Part shown: positions 18,346 through 27,518 of the stretch, in pieces
How positions within the stretch are numbered: the stretch's first letter is position 1
How the letters are laid out: the number at the start of each line of letters is the position of its first letter
Assembly: GCF_004123195.1 (NCBI RefSeq)
Contig: NZ_SDLI01000003.1
Location: forward strand, 62,001 to 126,000
Length of the DNA: 64,000 nucleotides
Direction of reading: 5' to 3'
DNA from: Ammoniphilus sp. CFH 90114
GTDB taxonomy: Bacteria > Bacillota > Bacilli > Aneurinibacillales > RAOX-1
Notes under the pieces: generated by a model
What the model was told of the DNA's origin: nothing
The model's database searches: none
The model's input: the letters and a program-made list of their open reading frames with translations, nothing else
Program-made: the position numbers and the translations under genes

Positions 18346-19194
18346 ATGACAATCGGTCTTGTTCAATATGAACTTCAATCTTTGAATACACGGGAAGACT
18401 TCTGGAATCAAATCAACAATCATGTTAAGTCTGCACAAGAACAAGGGGTAAAGCTACTTGTTTTTCCGGAGTACGTTACGGGGAATTTACTTGCCCTATG
18501 CCCTGTCCTTACTCATGAGGAAGCCTGCCAATTCCTTCATGAACAGACAGAGGAATATGTTCAGACCTTCGCTAGTATCAGCCGTGAAACCGGTATGATC
18601 ATCCAAGCAGGAACCCATATTGTTCAGGATAATGGTCAATTCTACAACACTGCTTTTCTGTTCTTTCCTGATGGGCGTCTGGAAACTCAGAGAAAGGTCC
18701 ATCTCACCCCTGAAGAAAGAAGAGCATGGAAACTCTCCCCTGGTGAAGAGTTTAAAGTTTTTGATACCGAATTCGGACGAGTCGCCATCCTTATCTGCTA
18801 TGATGTAGAATTCCCAGAGGCTGGTCGAATCGTTGCGGATAAAGGCGCTGAGATTATCCTATGTCCTTCTTACACGGACGCAGCAGCAGGCTTTCATCGC
18901 GTAAAGAACTGCAGCCAAGCGAGAGCGGTCGAGAATCAACTTTATGTTGCCATGTGCGGAATTATTGGGGAAGTTTCAGGCGTAGAGCAAATCGATCTAG
19001 GCTATAGCCAAGGCGGTTTATTTGCACCTTGTGATCGCCCGTTTCCACCAGATGGCATCCTAGCGGAAGGAAAAGTCAATGAGAGAGGCGTCGTAGTAGG
19101 ACAAGCAGATTTAACCCTTCTTAAAGAGAACAGAGAACAAGGGAATGTGGCTCCTTATTGGGATCGTAGACCAGAAGTTTATAATAAAGCATAA
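18346..19194 (+). CDS. carbon-nitrogen hydrolase (nitrilase superfamily)
   Basis: 282 residues with the complete Glu-Lys-Cys triad context: FPEYVTGN (E near residue 43), RKVHLTPEERR (K near 115) and ILICYDVEFPE (C near 151). Members hydrolyse amides or nitriles in the cytoplasm. It follows the GNAT gene with a GGGGG ribosome site and ends at a strong terminator, forming a two-gene operon. Likely an amidase acting on the acyl-amide made or consumed by its partner; that link is inference. Confidence 0.92.
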   Translation: MTIGLVQYELQSLNTREDFWNQINNHVKSAQEQGVKLLVFPEYVTGNLLALCPVLTHEEACQFLHEQTEEYVQTFASISRETGMIIQAGTHIVQDNGQFYNTAFLFFPDGRLETQRKVHLTPEERRAWKLSPGEEFKVFDTEFGRVAILICYDVEFPEAGRIVADKGAEIILCPSYTDAAAGFHRVKNCSQARAVENQLYVAMCGIIGEVSGVEQIDLGYSQGGLFAPCDRPFPPDGILAEGKVNERGVVVGQADLTLLKENREQGNVAPYWDRRPEVYNKA

Positions 19195-19209
19195 AGTAAT
19201 GTGTAAAAG

Positions 19210-19245
19210 AAGCTCTTGCGTGGATATCACGTAAGAGCTTTTTGT
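19210..19245 (+). terminator. intrinsic terminator after the nitrilase gene
   Basis: AAGCTCTTGCGTG (19210-19222) pairs with CACGTAAGAGCTT (19228-19240) with one mismatch, then TTTT. Confidence 0.85.
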
Positions 19246-19545
19246 TTGTAGATCAGCCTAATTTTCTTGTATTTTCATGAAACGTTAACAACTTGTAAAA
19301 GTAAAGTAAATTATACGTTAACTATCCATGAATAATTGTAAATAGTTTGTAAATTCTTTTCCATCTTATTGTATCGCCTATTTCCGTTATTGTACACTCA
19401 GCTTGTAATTGGGACAACTCTACCTTATTCAGGTAGTGCCTATTTACTATCTTAGTAGTTAATAACCTACTTTTATAGAGTCATAAAGGATATTAACAAA
19501 TGGAGTATTACTCCAATCAATTCAAAAAAGGAGAGGAGAACCATC
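19246..19545 (+). promoter_or_regulatory. 300-nt upstream region of the LRR protein, with a WalR-like box
   Basis: TGTAAA (19337-19342), five nt, TGTAAA (19348-19353) matches the known WalR (YycF) consensus TGTWAH-N5-TGTWAH on the coding strand. Two ACGTTAAC palindromes flank 19282-19322. A weak promoter candidate is TTGTAT with TACACT about 18 nt later near 19369-19398. A hairpin CTACCT-TATTC-AGGTAG lies at 19421-19437 in the presumed leader. No open frame is seen. Confidence 0.5.
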
Positions 19546-22500
19546 GTGGAAAAGAAAAAAGCATTTCGTGAATTATCTTCTTTTATGGTCCCCGTCATGA
19601 TTTCTTCATCTGTGATGATGCCTGCAACTGCTGAGAATGGTGATGTCGTCGAGTCAACGAACAGCCTGGATAATACAAAGCAAACAGCAGAAGGCCATTC
19701 ATTGACACCACAATTTAAGTTTAGTGAATTGCGAGGAACACCGGTATCCGACCATGAAGTAAAACTGGAATGGAATACGGTAACAGGAGCTACATATTAT
19801 AACATCCAACGCTCTACCCTTACGGAGCAAACCTTCAAGCCAATTTCTGTAACAGAGGAAACCTATTTGGTAGACAGCGGCTTGGAATTTATGACTCAGT
19901 ACAACTATAAGCTAACAACCGAGAATTCTGTTGGAGAATCTGTCTATTCTGAGGTCTACAGCTTCATTCCTGGTGATCGCGTCATTCAATTTGATGACGA
20001 GCATTTAGATAAGGCCCTACGTACCCTTGCAAATAAGCCAGATGGAGACTTAATGTGGAGTGATGTCTATTTTTTAGCCATGCTGCCTCTGCAAAACTCC
20101 GAAGTTAGAAGCTTAAATGGTATCGACAAGCTAGCAAACCTCTCCTCCTTATATTTAGCCGATACCGCGGTTACCCATGATGTCTATCAAATCGCGACCT
20201 TAACCCAGCTAGAAGATCTAGACCTTTCCGGAACTAGATTATCCACTTTGGACTCCCTAACCCATTTAGGACAGCTGAAGACGCTTCATGCTCATAGGAA
20301 TCAAGTTCAAAGCGTAGGTGCATTAAGTCATTTAACTGAGCTATCAGAGCTTGCTTTGCAAGAAAACGAGATTGGCTCGATTGATGCCATAGGACACCTT
20401 GTGAAATTACAATCTCTTTATTTAGCTAACAACCAGATTTCTGATATTAGCTCTCTTTCCTCGTTATCCGCTCTAACTAGGTTAGGACTTTCAGGAAACT
20501 CGATTAAAGATATTGATGTTTTGTCCAACCTGAAAGAATTGCGTCAAGTAGACCTGTCCAACAACAAAATCACCAACATTGATGCACTGCTTTCCTTAGA
20601 TGGCTTAGAATGGGTCTCTCTTGCAGGCAATCCATTATTGCCTTCTGCCTTCCATACGATTAAAGCCCTTCAAGACAAGGGTGTTATGGTTCAGTATGAT
20701 ATTCCTTCACCAGGAGCGTTTCCTGGAGATCGATTAATTGAATTTGAAGATAAGAACCTAGAAAAGATCGTTTATAGTCTGCTGCAAAAAGAAGAAGGCG
20801 AGGGGATCTGGTGGAGTGATGTCTATTTTATGGGCTCTTTACCAGCATCTAAGGCCAATATTACAAGCTTTGAAGATTTAAAATGGTTCAACAGTTTATC
20901 TGGGTTGTACTTCGCTGATAATACGGTGACGAATGCTGTTTATCTAAGTGAAATGAACAACCTGCTTGACTTAGATCTATCCGGCAACGATTTGGATCGA
21001 ATGGATTTGCTTTCTAAACTAACTGCTTTGCAAACTTTATACTTGGATCACAATAATCTATCTGATTTAGATCCAATAAGCAATATGACTGAACTCACAG
21101 AACTAAGTATCGTAGACAATCAATTCAGCGAACTGGCCTCTTTAGGCGGCTTAACGAAGTTAAGAACTTTAAAACTAGATCAGAATCAAATAGACAACTT
21201 AACCCCACTAGCCAACCTTAGCAATCTTGTTGAACTTCGATTATCTCAGAACCAAATCGAAAGCATAGAAAGCTTAAGAAATCTTCAACAAGTTCGTAAG
21301 TTGGACCTATCAAACAACAAGATTAAAGACCTTAGTCCATTGCTCAATATGAGTAACCTATCTTGGGTTTCGATTGCTGGCAACCCTATGAGCGACTCCG
21401 CTGCCGAAGTGATCCGTGAACTCATGAAAAAGGGCGTATTTGTTCAATATGATATTACTAGTCCGTTCCTTTATGATTTCCTGGAGAATGATCGCATTAT
21501 TGAGTTCGCTGATAAGAAGTTGGAAAAAGCGATCCGTAATTTCATTCAGAAGCCTAATGGAGAACTGTGGTGGAGTGACGTTTACTACCTTGGATCACTC
21601 AATGCAGCTAAGCAAGGAATTACTAATCTAGAGGGAATAGAGTTGCTAGAAAATCTTACAGGACTATATCTAGCGGATAACTCCGTATCAGGATCGGTCT
21701 ACCAACTTGGTCAGCTTACTCACCTTCTTGACCTAGACTTGTCTGGAAATTCCCTTCAGGATATTAGCCCGCTAGCTAATTTAGTTGAGCTTCAAACGTT
21801 ATACCTAAACCGCAATAACATTTCTGATATCGAGCCTTTGAATCAGTTGACAAGCTTGACAGAACTAGCCCTTGTCCAGAACAATATCACTGATATTAGC
21901 TCTTTATCCAATCTTGCAAAGCTAAGAACATTAAAGCTTGATATGAATAAAATCGAGGGACTTAGCTCGCTTGGTAACCTGAGGGAATTAGAGGAGCTCT
22001 ATCTCTCTACTAATGAAATCAAAGAAATTAATAGCTTGAGCAGCTTAAAGAATATTCGTAAATTAGACCTTTCTAACAATCATATTGAAGATATCAAACC
22101 ACTTCTTGATATGGAGAGCTTGACCTGGGTATCCATTGCAGGTAATCCTATAAACGATTCAACCTTAGAGGTTGTCCAACAGCTTCAAGCAAAAGGGGTA
22201 TTTGTTCAATACGACATCTTGAGTCCGATTGAGATCTTCCCTGATAAAGAAATTCAGCTTGCTGATCAAAAATTTGAAAAAGTCGTTCGTGACCTTATTC
22301 AAAAGCCAGAAGGACAGTTATACTGGAGCGATGTATTTTTCCTTGGCATGTTGCCTGCCTCTATGTCCCAAATTGCTAACCTAGAAGGAATCGAGTTGTT
22401 TGAGAATTTATCTTCTTTATACTTTGCCGATAACCATGCAACGCCACAAACATTAGAACAAATAAGTCATTTAATGCAATTACATGACTTGGACCTTTCT

Positions 22501-23880
22501 GGTAACCATATTGAATTCGTTGACTACTTAGAGAAGCTAACAAAGCTTAAAACTCTACATTTAAACCGCAATTCTATCACAGATCTAAGCTCATTGAGCT
22601 CTTTAACTGAACTATCTGAGTTAAGTCTAATAAAGAACAATATCAGTAGTATTGATATACTTTCTAATCTAACTAACTTAAGAACCTTAAGGCTTGACTT
22701 AAACCAAATTGATGACGTTGGATCGCTTTCTGGTCTTTCTGAATTGCAAGAGCTTGGGCTTTCCGGAAACCATCTTGAGAGCATCGGAGCAATCGCCAAC
22801 CTTTCTAATCTTAGAAAAGTAGATCTATCCAACAACAAGATTTCTGATATTAGTGCTTTATTAAATCTCAACAAGCTTAAATGGGTCTCTGTAGCAGGAA
22901 ATCCTCTAGACGAAAACTCTACATCTGTAATTGAACAACTAAAGGCTAAAGGTGTATTTGTTCAATATGATATTCTAAGTCCTGTACCACATCTAGGGCC
23001 AACTCTCACTTTAGTTGGACCACAAAGCGCAGCGAAAGGAAGCACATTTACCGTTGCTATCCACATCTCTGGAGCTCAAGAACTATATGGGGCTTCTCTT
23101 AAGTTGAGTTTCAACCCTAATCTATTGTCAGTAGTTGATGCAGATATTAGCACGGAACAAATTGAGATAGCTCCAGGAGTCATTATTCATGGGGCTGAAA
23201 TTAAAAATATGGTAGATAACCCAGCTGGGACCATCTCCTTCGCAGTGACTAAGACTGGAGATGTTGGCGGATTTTCCGGCAACGGAGATTTAGCTTATAT
23301 TACGTTTAAAGTAGCCGATGATGCAGAAGGACAGCTATCTCTAAACTTTACTGAAAACAATATTAAGCTAGCTAGCAGCAGTAACACTTCCATACCAGCT
23401 TATAGCAAAAACTATGAGGGTGAAGTATATAAATCAATAACTGGTTCCATTACGTTACCTGACTCACATATCACTCGACTGCCTAAAGACGAAGCTGGCA
23501 AGCGTGACCTAGGCGGCTATACGGTCGAGCTTAAAGATGGCAACCAAGTTGTTGCTAATACCGTTACAGAAAAAGATGGAAGCTACTCCTTTGATGCTCC
23601 AACGGGTAACTATACTGTTCAAATTAAAACACCGGGATACAAGACTTCTGTAAGTAATGTTGAAGTTAAGCAGGAGCTCCTTTCTGTTACTGTGCCGACT
23701 TTAACCTTATATGCAGGGGATTTTAACTCCGACGAAAACATCAACATCGAGGATATCAGTTTGCAGGCAAGACAATTCGAGAAGACTCGCACGGTAGAAA
23801 ATAAAACTTACGATATCGATGGCGACGGTAAGATCGATCTATATGATATCGTGATTACAGCAAGAAACTTCTTAAAGTAA
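19546..23880 (+). CDS. giant secreted four-module LRR protein with FN3, cohesin-like and dockerin-like domains
   Basis: 1444 residues, GTG start behind AAAAGGAGAGGAG. In order: weak signal peptide (1-29, ending MMPATA); fibronectin-III-like domain (about 53-140); four internally duplicated modules at about 143-393, 394-646, 647-898 and 899-1145, each opening with a cap carrying WSDVYFL-type sequence, running through 22-residue LxxLxxLxLxxNxI leucine-rich repeats, and closing with WVSIAGNP and KGVFVQYD; a cohesin-like domain (about 1150-1285, TLVGPQSAAKGSTFTVAI); a carboxypeptidase-regulatory-like domain (about 1295-1380); and a C-terminal dockerin-like pair of calcium loops (DFNSDENINIED and DIDGDGKIDLYD). 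Probably an extracellular binding or adhesion protein. No LPXTG or S-layer motif is present. Single gene with its own terminator. Confidence 0.9.
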   Translation: MEKKKAFRELSSFMVPVMISSSVMMPATAENGDVVESTNSLDNTKQTAEGHSLTPQFKFSELRGTPVSDHEVKLEWNTVTGATYYNIQRSTLTEQTFKPISVTEETYLVDSGLEFMTQYNYKLTTENSVGESVYSEVYSFIPGDRVIQFDDEHLDKALRTLANKPDGDLMWSDVYFLAMLPLQNSEVRSLNGIDKLANLSSLYLADTAVTHDVYQIATLTQLEDLDLSGTRLSTLDSLTHLGQLKTLHAHRNQVQSVGALSHLTELSELALQENEIGSIDAIGHLVKLQSLYLANNQISDISSLSSLSALTRLGLSGNSIKDIDVLSNLKELRQVDLSNNKITNIDALLSLDGLEWVSLAGNPLLPSAFHTIKALQDKGVMVQYDIPSPGAFPGDRLIEFEDKNLEKIVYSLLQKEEGEGIWWSDVYFMGSLPASKANITSFEDLKWFNSLSGLYFADNTVTNAVYLSEMNNLLDLDLSGNDLDRMDLLSKLTALQTLYLDHNNLSDLDPISNMTELTELSIVDNQFSELASLGGLTKLRTLKLDQNQIDNLTPLANLSNLVELRLSQNQIESIESLRNLQQVRKLDLSNNKIKDLSPLLNMSNLSWVSIAGNPMSDSAAEVIRELMKKGVFVQYDITSPFLYDFLENDRIIEFADKKLEKAIRNFIQKPNGELWWSDVYYLGSLNAAKQGITNLEGIELLENLTGLYLADNSVSGSVYQLGQLTHLLDLDLSGNSLQDISPLANLVELQTLYLNRNNISDIEPLNQLTSLTELALVQNNITDISSLSNLAKLRTLKLDMNKIEGLSSLGNLRELEELYLSTNEIKEINSLSSLKNIRKLDLSNNHIEDIKPLLDMESLTWVSIAGNPINDSTLEVVQQLQAKGVFVQYDILSPIEIFPDKEIQLADQKFEKVVRDLIQKPEGQLYWSDVFFLGMLPASMSQIANLEGIELFENLSSLYFADNHATPQTLEQISHLMQLHDLDLSGNHIEFVDYLEKLTKLKTLHLNRNSITDLSSLSSLTELSELSLIKNNISSIDILSNLTNLRTLRLDLNQIDDVGSLSGLSELQELGLSGNHLESIGAIANLSNLRKVDLSNNKISDISALLNLNKLKWVSVAGNPLDENSTSVIEQLKAKGVFVQYDILSPVPHLGPTLTLVGPQSAAKGSTFTVAIHISGAQELYGASLKLSFNPNLLSVVDADISTEQIEIAPGVIIHGAEIKNMVDNPAGTISFAVTKTGDVGGFSGNGDLAYITFKVADDAEGQLSLNFTENNIKLASSSNTSIPAYSKNYEGEVYKSITGSITLPDSHITRLPKDEAGKRDLGGYTVELKDGNQVVANTVTEKDGSYSFDAPTGNYTVQIKTPGYKTSVSNVEVKQELLSVTVPTLTLYAGDFNSDENINIEDISLQARQFEKTRTVENKTYDIDGDGKIDLYDIVITARNFLK

Positions 23881-23890
23881 CCTTAAACCT

Positions 23891-23929
23891 AAGGACTTAG
23901 GCAAAAACCTAAGTCCTTCTTTTTTTTTT
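23891..23929 (+). terminator. intrinsic terminator after the LRR gene
   Basis: AAGGACTTAGG (23891-23901) pairs perfectly with CCTAAGTCCTT (23908-23918), followed by a T-rich run of about ten. Confidence 0.9.
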
Positions 23930-23934
23930 GTATA

Positions 23935-24465
23935 TTACCCCAACACAATCCCCCCGTAAGCGAGGGTCCCTACAATGACCAGTGCAGGGTGCACCTTCCA
24001 CTTTTCCATTAACAAGAAACTGACTGCAATAAGTATAATTGTATGCCAAATTCCGGCCTTCATATAACCATTAATGACAAATTGATAACCTATAAGTCCT
24101 AGCATAACACCAATCGTTGGTCTGATTAAAGCCGTCATTTTCTTCACTCTAGGCGAGTCCTTATACTTATAGAGAATTCCCATTAATGCCATCATGGCAA
24201 TTAAAGAAGGAGCAACTGTGGCTAGCAAGGCGATAATAGCCCCCGTTACTCCACCAACCTGATATCCAATAAATCCAGCCATTTTCGTTGCGATCGGTCC
24301 AGGAAGCGCATTACCTAAGGCCAACATATTACCAAATTCCTCAATCGTCAACCAGCCATAGCGATCAACTACCTCATATTGAATCAGAGGAATAGTAGCA
24401 GGTCCACCGCCGTATCCAACGATCCCGGGTATAAAAAAGGCTAAAAATATTTCCCAAAAAATCAT
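23935..24465 (-). CDS. chrA: chromate transporter family protein, single CHR domain (second half)
   Basis: 176 residues, six hydrophobic segments, with the CHR-domain signature GIVGYGGGPATIPLIQYEVVDRYGW near the N-terminus and GNALPGPIATKMAGFIGY at about 48-65. Single-domain members act in pairs. The ATG overlaps the TGA of the upstream paralogue (ATGA), so the two halves are translationally coupled, as with the known split ChrA pairs of Bacillus (YwrB/YwrA). Chromate or other oxyanion export is inferred from family. Confidence 0.88.
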   Translation of the reverse strand: MIFWEIFLAFFIPGIVGYGGGPATIPLIQYEVVDRYGWLTIEEFGNMLALGNALPGPIATKMAGFIGYQVGGVTGAIIALLATVAPSLIAMMALMGILYKYKDSPRVKKMTALIRPTIGVMLGLIGYQFVINGYMKAGIWHTIILIAVSFLLMEKWKVHPALVIVGTLAYGGIVLG

Positions 24466-25052
24466 TTGTTAGCTGCCTCCTTCTGCTCAGGCTGCTGTTC
24501 CACCTGTTGTTTATTCTTTCTACCCCAAAGGAGAGCATAAGCTAATAAAACCCCAATGATTAAAGCAGGATGAATTCCTAATAATTGAAGAGCAATAATA
24601 CTGGCAGCGACTAGGCTAAGAGTGAGGATACGACCTTCACCCTTCCATGACTTTTTGATAAAATCATAAGCCAACACAAACATCATAACTCCAATAACAG
24701 GTTGAATAGCGGTAGTCATCCCCACTACCCAAGACGCATCTTTAATCGAATATAGAGAACCCAGCAACAATCCCATTAGGAGGACTGTAGGCACCACCGT
24801 TGCAAGAACAGATATAAGAAGTCCCAAGACTCCTGCCACTCGGTAGCCAATATATCCCGCTAACTTTGTTACAATAGGGCCAGGTAACGTATTGGCTATT
24901 GCAAGAATATTGCCAAATTCCTCATCAGACACCCATTTGAACTTATCAACGGCCTCTTTATGAAATAGAGGGATGGAAGAAGGCCCCCCTCCATAGCCCA
25001 GCATACCCGCTCGGAAGAAACCGATAAACAATTCCCCATAACTCTTTAGCAT
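24462..25052 (-). CDS. chrA: chromate transporter family protein, single CHR domain (first half)
   Basis: 196 residues from the ATG at 25052, which lies behind GGAGGTGG; an in-frame TTG at 25073 precedes that site. It carries GMLGYGGGPSSIPLFHKEAVDKFKW near residue 20 and ANTLPGPIVTKLAGYIGYRVAG around 55-75, clearly paralogous to the downstream half. The C-terminus ends in a short glutamine/glutamate-rich tail. It starts the two-gene operon; a 9-bp hairpin lies in the leader just upstream. Confidence 0.88.
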   Translation of the reverse strand: MLKSYGELFIGFFRAGMLGYGGGPSSIPLFHKEAVDKFKWVSDEEFGNILAIANTLPGPIVTKLAGYIGYRVAGVLGLLISVLATVVPTVLLMGLLLGSLYSIKDASWVVGMTTAIQPVIGVMMFVLAYDFIKKSWKGEGRILTLSLVAASIIALQLLGIHPALIIGVLLAYALLWGRKNKQQVEQQPEQKEAANK

Positions 25053-25079
25053 CTCTCCACCTCCGTTTAGCAAAAGTAA

Positions 25080-25109
25080 GTATCCCTCTTAGCTGTTGCT
25101 AGAGGGATA
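25080..25109 (-). promoter_or_regulatory. leader hairpin upstream of chrA pair
   Basis: TATCCCTCT (25080-25088 region) and AGAGGGATA form a perfect 9-bp stem about 30 nt before the chrA start, flanked by AAGTAT/ATACTT. There is no U tract, so it is not a terminator; role unknown. Confidence 0.45.
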
Positions 25110-25185
25110 GACGAATACTTACCATTTTAACATAGTTTACCAACCAGCTACAGACCCATCTATTATCGATCCATTCTTCCTTCCT

Positions 25186-25213
25186 TTGTTCCAAGCAGAA
25201 ATCATGCTATGAT
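25186..25213 (+). promoter_or_regulatory. probable sigma-A promoter of ferredoxin gene
   Basis: TTGTTC (25186-25191), 16 nt, TATGAT (25208-25213), about 27 nt before the ATG. Confidence 0.5.
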
Positions 25214-25240
25214 GTTAAAAAGCTTACAGGAGGAGTACCA

Positions 25241-25606
25241 ATGAAAAAGAAGTCTTTGTCTGTCGGGTCCTTAAAGCCAGGGAGTAAAGTCAAGTCCCCG
25301 GTACCATCACCCACGAACATCAGTATACCTAAGCAACCAGAACAAATGGACCAATCGATTAGAATTTCCCAAGGACAAAGCCACTTTTCCATTACACCTG
25401 TCAAACATACGACATTATTATCTGCAGCACTAGAACAAAAGCAAAGTGTTGAGTACAAATGCATGAAGGGCACATGTGGCAAATGCACGGTAAAAGTGCT
25501 AGATGGACAGTCCCTTCTATCCGCTCCGAACCAACAGGAAAATAAAAAATTGGATGGGGCCCTCTCTCAAGGCTATCGATTAGCCTGTCAGGCTGTGATT
25601 TCATAA
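25241..25606 (+). CDS. [2Fe-2S] ferredoxin with N-terminal extension
   Basis: 121 residues. The plant-type cluster motif CMKGTCGKCTVKV (about residues 74-86; C-x4-C-x2-C) plus the fourth cysteine in YRLACQ near the C-terminus are intact. A roughly 35-residue Ser/Pro/Lys-rich extension precedes the domain and is absent from the two other ferredoxins of this window. It is an electron carrier with unknown partner. Strong AGGAGGAG ribosome site, single gene. Two paralogues lie at 50239 and 52444. Confidence 0.9.
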   Translation: MKKKSLSVGSLKPGSKVKSPVPSPTNISIPKQPEQMDQSIRISQGQSHFSITPVKHTTLLSAALEQKQSVEYKCMKGTCGKCTVKVLDGQSLLSAPNQQENKKLDGALSQGYRLACQAVIS

Positions 25607-25623
25607 CGAAGTTACGGCTCTGA

Positions 25624-25809
25624 CTAAGCGGAGATTTTTCCGCTATTTTCTCATTTAAGCAAAAAAGAGCCCTATTAACGGAAATAAGTTCCGTTAATAG
25701 GGCTTGAAAGCGCTGTTAGCCCCTCAAAAGTGGAAATAACGGACCTTTTTCCTGCTATTTTTCTGTAATTTCCATGTTCTTATAAAATAAAGGAACTTTT
25801 TACTGCTAT
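25624..25809. repeat. cluster B of the four-unit palindromic intergenic repeat
   Basis: Units at 25624-25649, 25668-25704, 25735-25759 and 25785-25809, spaced about 48, 63 and 50 nt. The second is a perfect 16-bp hairpin. The spacer motif TTAGCCCCT near 25716 is also in cluster C near 56161. The gap 25607-25912 holds no supported gene. Confidence 0.75.
25661..25704 (-). terminator. repeat-derived terminator downstream of the frameshifted symporter
   Basis: AGCCCTATTAACGGAA (25668-25683) and its perfect complement (25689-25704) enclose the loop ATAAG. The A6 at 25661-25666 gives a U tract on the minus strand. It is unit 2 of repeat cluster B. Confidence 0.65.
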
Positions 25810-25912
25810 CGTATTTTGGCTACATTTAATCGTCCGCCACCAGTAGACTATACCCGAAAATGTCTTCCGAAATACCCTACAATGGGTATATTCATTATAC
25901 AATCCCGCCTGA

Positions 25913-27450
25913 CTAGACGGGATTCTCCTTTTTCTCCAACACAGCCCCTGTATGGGCCCGAAATAGTAACTCATCATACTTATCGGCATGTCCTCGTCTA
26001 CTTGAGAGTACCGTACCAATATAAGCTCCTAAAAACCCAAGCGGGATGGAAACGATGCCAGGATTTTTTAATGGGAAGATCGCTTCAGCACGAATGAGCC
26101 CAGAACTTGGATCCATAACATTAGGACTAATCATGACAAGAACGACAGAGGCTATGAGACCAGTCAAGATCCCTGATATCGCCCCGACAGGATTGAATCT
26201 TCTCCAAAAAAGAGTCAACAGGATTAAGGGAAGATTGGCTGAAGCAGCAACAGCAAAAGCCAAGGATACGAGGAAAGCGACGTTCCAGTTTTGTACGGCA
26301 ATGGCCAAGAATATAGAAATAATTCCTACGGCAGCAGCAGAGCACTTGGCCACCACCATTTGCTCTTCTTCTGAAGCTTGTCCTTTACGTACGATCGTAC
26401 TATAAAAATCATGAGCAAAAGCAGACGATGCCGACAAGCCCAATCCTGTAACGACGGCCAGAATGGTTGAGAAAGCTACGGCTGAGATAAAAGCCATTAA
26501 AAAATCTCCGCCTAAAGCATGAGCTAGAAGGGGTACGGCTAAATTCCCTCCTTGCATCTTCTCCCAAGGAACAAACGAGGCAGCACCAAATCCTAAAAAG
26601 ATGGTCATCAAGTAGAAAAATCCAATTATCCAAGTTGCTGTAACTAGGGAATGTCTTGTTGCAATGGCATCTTTAACCGTGAAAAACCTTGTAATGATAT
26701 GTGGAAGTCCGGCTGTCCCCAGTATAAGAGCTAAATGAAAAGAGATGGTCTCAAGAGGATTCTTCAATTCATTCCCCGGTAAGAGAAATCCCTCTCCTAA
26801 GGGAGTTGCTGTGGTCACGTGATGAAACATCTTAAACATATTCCAATCAAAGCGTGATAAGACAATTAAGCTGATAATAATGGTTCCAGATAACAATAAA
26901 ATAGTCTTAATGATTTGAACCCACGAAGTGGCTACCATTCCTCCAAACACAACATAGACAGTCATGAGCGCATACCAACAATAAAAATAGATATAGAGGG
27001 GTCCAGATCAAGCAAAAGATGGATTAAGGCACCCGCGCCTACAAGTTGAGCTATCATGTAGAAGATAGAAATGGACATCGTATTCATCGCGATCATCCCG
27101 CGAAGCCACTGATGATCAAACCGAACCGCAATAGAATCCGCTAAGGTAAATTTACCTAAATTATGTAAAGGCTCTGCAACAATGAGTAACAATACTAAGT
27201 ATGAGACCAAAAAACCTATAGCATAGAAAAACCCATCAAACCCATATAGCGCGATCGTACCTGTAATCCCCAGGAACGAAGCAGCGCTCATATAATCTCC
27301 AGCAATAGCTAGTCCATTCTGTAAACCTGTTAATCGGTTTCCCGCTACATAGAATTCATTGGTATTGGTCGTTCTCTTTACAGCAGAATACGTTATAGCT
27401 AATGTTCCAACCAAGATAGCGAGAAAAAAGATGACCCCGGATATATTCAT
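25913..27450 (-). pseudogene. frameshifted solute:sodium symporter (ActP/acetate-pyruvate type)
   Basis: Two frames make one SSS-family protein: 26962-27450 encodes the first 162 residues (starting MNISGVIFFLAIL) and 25913-26965 the rest (from MTVYVVFGGMVATSW). The intact paralogue at 34906-36471 reads IVGTLMTIYVVLGGM across the same place, while here the first frame ends IVGMRS-stop. Comparing DNA, two extra bases sit between GGT and ATG near 26966-26975. The stop and next ATG overlap as ATGA, but no ribosome site precedes that ATG. No DUF485 partner gene is beside it. Either a pseudogene, a sequencing error or, less likely, a coupled split protein. Confidence 0.75.
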
Positions 27451-27518
27451 GGACTCGCCTCCCCAGTGACCTACTCCAAATTTCTTCCATTATATCACTT
27501 CTAAGGGTAGCTGAAACG

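Noticed and set aside
19546-23880. cellulosome scaffold
   Set aside because: There is one cohesin-like and one dockerin-like domain only and no carbohydrate-active enzymes nearby.
26955-26975. programmed frameshift in the second symporter
   Set aside because: No slippery heptamer was seen, and the intact paralogue lacks the extra bases.
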